Position numbers and translations under genes: made by a program. The notes beneath the pieces were generated by a model, which did not search any database, was not told the DNA's origin, and worked only from the letters and a program-made list of their open reading frames with translations. A stretch of 64,000 nt of DNA from CAYOYK01 sp964408185 (GTDB lineage: Bacteria > Bacillota > Clostridia > Christensenellales > Aristaeellaceae). The stretch is from positions 9,190 through 73,189 of the forward strand of contig CAYOYK010000007.1 of assembly GCA_964408185.1 (NCBI GenBank), written 5' to 3'. Shown one piece after another: positions 60,001-64,000 of this stretch. How positions within the stretch are numbered: the stretch's first letter is position 1; each line of letters begins with the position of its first letter.

Positions 60001-60734
60001 CGGGAGGCGCCTCGCCCAAGCTGCGCCATAAAAACATGTTCCTGCTGGACGACCTCTTTGCGGGCTATGCCCGCGAGCTGCGCGGCATGATGCAGCAGAC
60101 CCGCGCCGACGGACGCATAAGCTATCTGGAAAGCCTGCTGCTGTTTAACGTGAGCTTTCTGTTCCATATCATGGGCGATTTGCTCGCGCGCACATGGCAA
60201 AGCGCGAGCGACAGCGCGCAGTTCCACGCCGGCATGGAGATCTGCGTGGCGGGCAACGGCGGCCAGCTTCTCAAGTCCTTTGACGAGGAGAGCAAGCGCA
60301 AGCTCTGCGCCATGACGCTCGCGCGCTTGCCGAGCGAGCACCCCGTCAAGCGCCTCACGCTCGTGCAAAGCAAGGACCCCAAGCAGGAGGTCGCCCTCGG
60401 TCTGCTCAGCGACGCGAGCGCGATGCGCAGCGCCATTCAAGGCGAAAACGCGTGGGCCGTGGAAGGGCAGCCGCCCGCGCTGGAGGATCACCAGCAGCAC
60501 ATGGCGATGATCGGTGCGTTTTTGCCGTCGTTTTACAGCAGCTTCCCGCTGGCGGGGGAGCGCCTGCTGTCCGGGCTGTTTGATGTAAGCCAAGGCGCGC
60601 GGGTGCAGCTGACCGAGGCGGCGAGGATGGAGCTGCGCACCATTGTGGACAACGAGCTGCTTAGCGCGCCCGGCGGCGATTACGCGGCCTATGTGCGCTG
60701 CTTCGAGGCCATGAAGCGCCTCTGGCAGATTTGA
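57009..60734 (+). CDS. Very large protein with actin/Hsp70-type ATPase domain (SrfB-like)
   Basis: A 1241-residue cytosolic protein, the largest in the window. Residues about 705-1200 carry the five-motif actin-fold ATPase: phosphate-1 LAIDFGSIATT (D712), phosphate-2 NLDIGGSTTD (D930-D937) and adenosine motif VAGNGGQLL (A1081-G1085). The first 700 residues match no domain I recognise and are mostly helical/beta mixed. Size and plan resemble the SrfB family, known next to other envelope/virulence genes in proteobacteria; this is a pattern-level likeness. The ATG overlaps the tubulin-like stop, so the two are made together, 1:1 if coupled. Confidence 0.8.
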   Translation: MKRKANRRAPGVNSPQGKQELDRQTSYQTLLPAMGEGFHLGYHTLPGIVSDQNQKPHEWLENVARFMLTQGEEVGYSIPDVLAGEQQMKRLIRLPYEDAMRHQEMLDWRGILAVLLLWDSWEQDETWPILSYEDFLTPESMTTAMAFQRAVAMSLTPERAADGLKVFSLVSQREQVPDKRPLCMASRSVVIMPAANPGDLDDVLPDRIRWYNRARKRFEDPCDFLEEEDRARLVAQLRLLQRLNEEESYHSAIYAKDAPLISLLDRFIDDLLGFRMSWRERIEGGDPQAERELRGRVLAVYGGMAERDERAIAAIACEEQLLDARELSANPLIAALLTQPLPADGVLTDTRHTVYTYQGAPFARSSGAYLLEPANHPDEDRTFALVEQEVAVFQGYSCAWNQRTAARLNALAAELAPRVGASHRVCDLLRRWSRELAAYPTSCDQRIELSYPIEGPTGSLTRLMEDTLGLPCAEDAFSDCLLTVDCPEAPPFEDPSLSTHCRVEGMDDGCYAVPPLSAAMAQWLLTECDQGGENAAWLEPDSFRFTRVDTERGPAIRAEFEVKRQTPAEDALITNTVVFRREYLLPAPDARLTAAGMVMRVSGEALPYVVSWPNVHIAPELWRRYYVYAHRPQNLDVWVYRDGAWQQGLYRRVSELDEALGTERTRVWRTAVTETYPAYVLLRKGGLTMGALYNVASRVLIKHEPTAELAIDFGSIATTVMIRQEDRVLPGALPRCLHRVLLRGQTADDGCLNDEFLPLDALLPNEKGLKPKGRDSMFYSVMDMFTDVEDDWQQVFLDGHIYFPESLTALMDKPGNTLYYDLKWSDESYAVKCMRLYLRQVMLQALLCARLDGAPSAAWRVSMPNSMPLFKQSSYLELMRGLAREMAGVTGVPLPQGAPAVLFASENQADGLYFRSRNEVNARSGYINLDIGGSTTDVSVWLGGASQAAEETSLLLGCRQMLFESISQRHLGDFERDFADCDDAALRAIVHELSDSFSGGASPKLRHKNMFLLDDLFAGYARELRGMMQQTRADGRISYLESLLLFNVSFLFHIMGDLLARTWQSASDSAQFHAGMEICVAGNGGQLLKSFDEESKRKLCAMTLARLPSEHPVKRLTLVQSKDPKQEVALGLLSDASAMRSAIQGENAWAVEGQPPALEDHQQHMAMIGAFLPSFYSSFPLAGERLLSGLFDVSQGARVQLTEAARMELRTIVDNELLSAPGGDYAAYVRCFEAMKRLWQI

Positions 60735-60748
60735 GCCGCTCCCTGTAC

Positions 60749-60785
60749 AGCGGCGGCCCTTGACGGGCCGTCGCTCATTTTTTGT
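60749..60785 (+). terminator. Intrinsic terminator of the tubulin/actin-like operon
   Basis: AGCGGCGGCCC (60749-60759) pairs with GGGCCGTCGCT (60765-60775), one G-T pair, 5-base loop, then CATTTTTTT. Confidence 0.9.
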
Positions 60786-60823
60786 ATTCACTCCACAAAA
60801 ACCATACAAAATAACTTGTCAAA

Positions 60824-60845
60824 GATAAAACGTTCGTGTTTTATC
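60824..60845. promoter_or_regulatory. Palindromic PurR-type operator candidate
   Basis: GATAAAAC-GTTCGT-GTTTTATC, a perfect 8-bp inverted repeat with CGAAC on one strand, ending two bases before the pur -35. PurR boxes in Gram-positive bacteria contain CGAAC within A/T flanks. A second partial copy (AAACACGAACATT) lies at 60984-60996 in the leader. Confidence 0.55.
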
Positions 60846-60847
60846 CA

Positions 60848-60876
60848 TTGACAGGCTTCTCATTACCCGTTATAAT
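60848..60876 (+). promoter_or_regulatory. Consensus sigma-A promoter of the pur operon
   Basis: TTGACA (60848-60853), 17 bases and TATAAT (60871-60876), both perfect. The leader to purE is about 175 nt. Confidence 0.93.
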
Positions 60877-60912
60877 GGCCCTGTATTCAAGCGAGGGAGG
60901 GCCGATGTAACG

Positions 60913-61062
60913 ATGCTTTTGGACAAAACTCCTCGTACAGACCGTATGACCTCTGGCATCGCGTTGCACTTTGCCTTCTCCAAAAACACGAACATTATCC
61001 CCGCAGAAGCATTCGCTCTGCGGCAATTCTTTTGTTTTGAACGGAGGTTGATCTGCTTATGA
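60913..61062 (+). CDS. Possible 49-residue leader peptide overlapping purE
   Basis: An open frame from ATG 60913 to TGA 61060-61062 that overlaps the purE ATG (ATGA). GGGAGGG lies at 60894-60900, about 12 bases away; a start-stop codon pair ATG-TAA at 60905-60910 lies closer to it. The peptide (basic, with Phe/Cys-rich end) resembles nothing known. It could couple leader translation to purE or be chance; the coding call is weak. Confidence 0.3.
   Translation: MLLDKTPRTDRMTSGIALHFAFSKNTNIIPAEAFALRQFFCFERRLICL
61001..61035 (+). terminator. Attenuator-like hairpin in the pur leader
   Basis: CCGCAGA (61001-61007) pairs perfectly with TCTGCGG (61017-61023), 9-base loop, followed by a T-rich run (CAATTCTTTTGTTTT). 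It lies 36 bases before purE and could terminate early transcripts. No purine (guanine) or ZTP aptamer is recognisable in front of it. Confidence 0.5.
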
Positions 61063-61541
61063 AAAAAGTCGCCGTCATCCTTGGCTCGGACAGCGACCTG
61101 CCCGCAATGACGGATTGCTTTGCCGCGCTGGCGCAGTTTGGCGTGCCGTGCGTCAAGCACATCTACTCCGCGCACCGCACGCCTGCCGAGGCCGCGGCGT
61201 TCGCCTCGTCGGCGCGCGAAAACGGCTTCGGCGCGATCATCGCGGCGGCGGGCAAGGCCGCGCATCTGGCCGGGGCGCTCGCCGCGCAAACCACGCTGCC
61301 GGTGATCGGCGTGCCCATCAGCGCCAGCCAGCTCGACGGCATGGACGCGCTGCTTTCCACCGTGCAAATGCCCTCCGGCGTGCCGGTGGCTACCGTCGCC
61401 ATCAACGGGGCCAAGAACGCCGCGCTCTTGGCCATCCAAATGCTGGCCATTGCCGACGACGGGCTGAGCAAGCAGCTTGCCGCCGCCAAGCAGGCCATGC
61501 ACGACGCGGCTTTGCGCAAGGACGCGGAGCTTAACGCTTGA
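61059..61541 (+). CDS. purE: N5-carboxyaminoimidazole ribonucleotide mutase
   Basis: A 160-residue enzyme that converts N5-CAIR to CAIR in purine synthesis. GSDSDLPAM, YSAHRTP and AAAGKAAHLAG are the class I PurE substrate-binding motifs. CGGAGG is before the ATG. First gene of the pur operon here; purK, its usual partner, is not between it and purC. Confidence 0.95.
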   Translation: MKKVAVILGSDSDLPAMTDCFAALAQFGVPCVKHIYSAHRTPAEAAAFASSARENGFGAIIAAAGKAAHLAGALAAQTTLPVIGVPISASQLDGMDALLSTVQMPSGVPVATVAINGAKNAALLAIQMLAIADDGLSKQLAAAKQAMHDAALRKDAELNA

Positions 61542-61564
61542 TTATTTGGAAGGAGTGACCCTGT

Positions 61565-62275
61565 ATGAAAAAGATGGAGCAGCTCTACGAAGGAAAAGCC
61601 AAAAAGGTGTTTGCCACGGACGATCCCACGCTGGTCCTCGTGGACTATAAGGACGACGCGACCGCGCTCAACGGCCTGAAAAAAGGCACCATCGCGGGCA
61701 AGGGCGCCATCAACAACCGCGTGACCAACCACCTCATGAAGCTGCTGGAGAAGAACGGCGTCCCCACGCACTATGTGCAGGAGCTTTCCGACCGCGAGAC
61801 GCTTGTCAAAAAGGTGAGCATCGTGCCGCTGGAGGTGATCGTGCGCAACATCGCCGCCGGATCGCTGAGCAAGCGGCTGGGTCTGCCGGAGGGCGAAAAG
61901 CTGGGCGCGACCGTGCTGGAATTCTGCTACAAGAACGACGAGCTGGGAGACCCGATGGTCAACCGCTACCACATCGCCGCCATGAAATGGGCCACCGACG
62001 CGGAGATGAACCTGATCTGCAAGTACAGCCTCAAGGTCAACGACGTGCTGACCGCCTACCTGAAGGACTTGAACATCGAGCTGATCGATTTTAAGCTGGA
62101 GTTTGGCAAGACCGCCGACGGCACGCTGGTGCTGGCGGATGAAATCAGCCCGGACACCTGCCGCTTTTGGGATTCCGTCACGCACGAAAAGCTGGATAAA
62201 GACCGCTTCCGCCGGGACATGGGCGGCGTGGAGGATGCGTATCATGAGATCATGAAGCGCCTCCTGGGGGAGTGA
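61565..62275 (+). CDS. purC: Phosphoribosylaminoimidazole-succinocarboxamide synthase
   Basis: A 236-residue SAICAR synthetase that joins aspartate to CAIR using ATP. N-terminal LYEGKAKKVF with the nucleotide loop, EVIVRNIAAGS and the C-terminal DEISPDTCRFWD metal/aspartate site are all intact and the length is typical. It starts 23 bases after purE behind GGAAGGAG. Confidence 0.96.
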   Translation: MKKMEQLYEGKAKKVFATDDPTLVLVDYKDDATALNGLKKGTIAGKGAINNRVTNHLMKLLEKNGVPTHYVQELSDRETLVKKVSIVPLEVIVRNIAAGSLSKRLGLPEGEKLGATVLEFCYKNDELGDPMVNRYHIAAMKWATDAEMNLICKYSLKVNDVLTAYLKDLNIELIDFKLEFGKTADGTLVLADEISPDTCRFWDSVTHEKLDKDRFRRDMGGVEDAYHEIMKRLLGE

Positions 62276-62277
62276 GC

Positions 62278-63720
62278 ATGGACGCGTTTGAGGCCAAGCT
62301 GCACGAGGAATGCGGCGTGTTCGGCATTTACCGCCGCGAGGGGCGCAGGGGCGTGCTGTCCGAGGCGTATCACGCGCTGTACGCGCTCCAGCACCGCGGG
62401 CAGGAGAGCTGCGGCATTGCGACAGGCGAGGATGGCGTGATCCGCTGCCACAAGGACGTGGGGCTGGTGGGGGACGTGTTCACCCGCGATGTGATGGAGC
62501 GCTTGACCGACGGGCAGATGGCCGTGGGGCATTGCCGCTACGGCACCACCGGCGCGGGCGGGCGCGATAACGCCCAGCCGCTGCTGGTCAATCACCTCAA
62601 GGGCGCAATGGCCCTGTGCCACAACGGCAATTTGGTCAACGCCCTTGAGCTGCGCGAAAAGCTGGAAAATCAGGGCGCAATCTTCCATACCACCAGCGAC
62701 AGCGAGGTCATCGCCTACACCGTCACGCAGGAGCGCCTGCACACCGCCTCCATCGAGGAGGCCGTCCTCGCGGCCATGGGCCGCATCTCCGGCGCGTACT
62801 CGCTGGTGCTGATGAGCCCGCAGAAGCTCATCGCCGCGCGCGATCCGCACGGCTTCCGCCCGCTGTGCATGGGCGAGCTGGACGGCGATCCCGTGTTTGC
62901 CAGCGAGAGCTGCGCGCTGGACGCCATCGGCGCGACGTTTGTGCGCGATATACAGCCGGGCGAGGTCGTGGTGGTATCGCCGGAGGGCGTGCGTTCCCTG
63001 CGGTATGCCGAGCCGTGCCAAAGCTCGCTTTGCGTGTTTGAGTTTATCTATTTTGCCCGCCCCGACAGCGTGATTGACGGCTCCAGCGTACACACCGCGC
63101 GGCTGAGAGCCGGGTCGTTCCTCGCGCTGGAGCATCCCGTGCAGGCGGACGTGGTCGTCGGCGTGCCGGACAGCGGCATCGACGCGGCCGTTGGCTTCGC
63201 GCGGCAGAGCGGCATCCCGTACGGGATCGGCTTCATCAAAAACAAGTACATCGGGCGCACGTTCATCCAGCCGGGGCAGGCCCAGCGGGCCAACTCGGTG
63301 CGCATCAAGCTGAACGTGGTCGGCTCCACGGTCAAGGGCAAGCGCGTCGTGCTGGTGGATGATTCCATCGTGCGCGGCACCACCAGCGCCCGCATCGTCA
63401 GCCTGCTGCGCGAGGCCGGGGCCGCCGAGGTGCACATGCGCCTCAGCTCGCCGCCCTTCCTGTATCCGTGCTACTTTGGCACCGATATCGACTCCACCGA
63501 TAACCTCATTGCCCACAACCACTCCGTGGAGGAGATCTGCCGGATCATCGGCGCGGACAGCCTCGGCTTTTTGAGCGTGAAGGACTGCGACATGCTGGCC
63601 GACCACAGCGAGTGCGGCTTTTGCAAGGGCTGCTTTACGGGCGAATACCCGGTGCATCCGCCCCAATGCACCCGCAAGCTGAAATTCGAAACCGCCCTGA
63701 GCGAGAAGGAGGCCCAATGA
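62278..63720 (+). CDS. purF: Amidophosphoribosyltransferase
   Basis: A 480-residue enzyme for the committed step, making phosphoribosylamine from PRPP and glutamine. An 11-residue propeptide is followed by the catalytic Cys12 (HEECGVFGIY), exposed by self-cleavage as in Bacillus PurF. The PRPP loop is VVLVDDSIVRGTT. Four C-terminal cysteines (CDML...CGFCKGC region) fit the [4Fe-4S] cluster of Bacillus-type PurF. GGGGGAG before ATG 62278 is preferred to the GTG at 62272 that overlaps purC. Confidence 0.96.
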   Translation: MDAFEAKLHEECGVFGIYRREGRRGVLSEAYHALYALQHRGQESCGIATGEDGVIRCHKDVGLVGDVFTRDVMERLTDGQMAVGHCRYGTTGAGGRDNAQPLLVNHLKGAMALCHNGNLVNALELREKLENQGAIFHTTSDSEVIAYTVTQERLHTASIEEAVLAAMGRISGAYSLVLMSPQKLIAARDPHGFRPLCMGELDGDPVFASESCALDAIGATFVRDIQPGEVVVVSPEGVRSLRYAEPCQSSLCVFEFIYFARPDSVIDGSSVHTARLRAGSFLALEHPVQADVVVGVPDSGIDAAVGFARQSGIPYGIGFIKNKYIGRTFIQPGQAQRANSVRIKLNVVGSTVKGKRVVLVDDSIVRGTTSARIVSLLREAGAAEVHMRLSSPPFLYPCYFGTDIDSTDNLIAHNHSVEEICRIIGADSLGFLSVKDCDMLADHSECGFCKGCFTGEYPVHPPQCTRKLKFETALSEKEAQ

Positions 63721-64000
63721 TGAGGAGCGAGAGCGAGAGCTACAAGGCCGCAGGCGTGGACATCACCGCAGGATACAAGGCCGTGGAGCTGATGCGCGCC
63801 CATGTGGCCCGCACCCTGACAGGCGGCGTGCTGGATGGGATCGGCGGCTTTGGCGGCCTGTTTGAACTGGACATGTCGGGCTTGACGCGCCCGGTGCTGG
63901 TCAGCGGCACGGACGGCGTGGGCACCAAGCTCAAGCTGGCCTTCCTGCTGGACAAGCACGATACCGTGGGCATTGACTGCGTGGCCATGTGCGTCAACGA
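63720..64000 (+). CDS. purM: Phosphoribosylformylglycinamidine cyclo-ligase (3' partial)
   Basis: The first 93 residues of AIR synthetase, cut by the window edge. SYKAAGVDITAGYKAVELM, IGGFGGLFEL and SGTDGVGTKLKLAF (ATP loop) are diagnostic. GAAGGAGG places the start at the second of two adjacent ATGs (63720), which overlaps the purF stop. Confidence 0.95.
   Translation, partial: MRSESESYKAAGVDITAGYKAVELMRAHVARTLTGGVLDGIGGFGGLFELDMSGLTRPVLVSGTDGVGTKLKLAFLLDKHDTVGIDCVAMCVN

Noticed and set aside
60877..61058. Guanine or ZTP riboswitch in the pur leader
   Set aside because: None of the conserved core blocks of either aptamer is present; only a hairpin with a T-rich run and a small frame are seen.

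Overview
The window is about 62% GC by eye, almost fully coding, and looks like a chromosomal segment of an endospore-forming member of the Clostridia. Evidence for this is an adjacent gpr-spoIIP pair, strong GGAGG ribosome binding sites with GTG and TTG alternative starts, consensus sigma-A promoters, a CIRCE/HrcA operator, a cobalamin riboswitch with an intrinsic terminator, and a PurR-style pur promoter. Pro/Thr/Ala-rich linkers and CotH/LTD proteins fit uncultured gut lineages such as Christensenellales or Oscillospirales, but the genus cannot be fixed from sequence alone.

Layout. 1-9781: a membrane-bound group 4 [NiFe] hydrogenase operon (three antiporter-like subunits, NuoJ/K/A/B/CD/H/I-like subunits and a maturation protease), entering from the left edge. 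10033-12554: a BY-type tyrosine kinase and a peptidoglycan-binding protein. 12603-20326: one long transcription unit from a near-consensus promoter: ilvE, an unknown protein, an RluA-type pseudouridine synthase, a Cof-type phosphatase and a heterodimeric ABC exporter. 20357-21914: QueG-like protein, nitroreductase, zinc-ribbon protein. 22097-27683: mostly minus-strand genes (two-component system, DUF4342 protein, serine hydrolase, DMT transporter) plus a small anchored protein. 27857-31351: MacAB-like efflux pump. 31354-33363: gpr and spoIIP, with a forespore-type promoter and a start-codon-sequestering hairpin. 33392-39687: a phospho-signalling module (unknown protein, receptor Ser/Thr kinase with LRRs, two FHA proteins, PP2C phosphatase). 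39751-40072: a 17-bp tandem repeat array. 40138-44679: CotH protein and CIRCE-controlled htpG. 44735-45040: an 18-bp tandem repeat array. 45108-50476: surface-polymer genes. 50553-51989: riboswitch-controlled ECF S component and DUF4430 protein. 52070-60734: a four-gene operon with a VWA-like lipoprotein, a four-helix membrane protein, a tubulin-like protein and a very large protein with an actin/Hsp70-type ATPase domain. 60824-64000: purE-purC-purF-purM with a structured leader.

The most unusual system is the 52070-60734 operon, which couples a tubulin-fold protein and an actin-fold protein to an envelope lipoprotein and a membrane protein. The kinase/FHA/pseudoprotease/PP2C module 12 kb upstream is a plausible but unproven regulatory partner: it has receptors facing outside and phosphothreonine readers inside. 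No transposons, CRISPR arrays, tRNA or rRNA genes were recognised.
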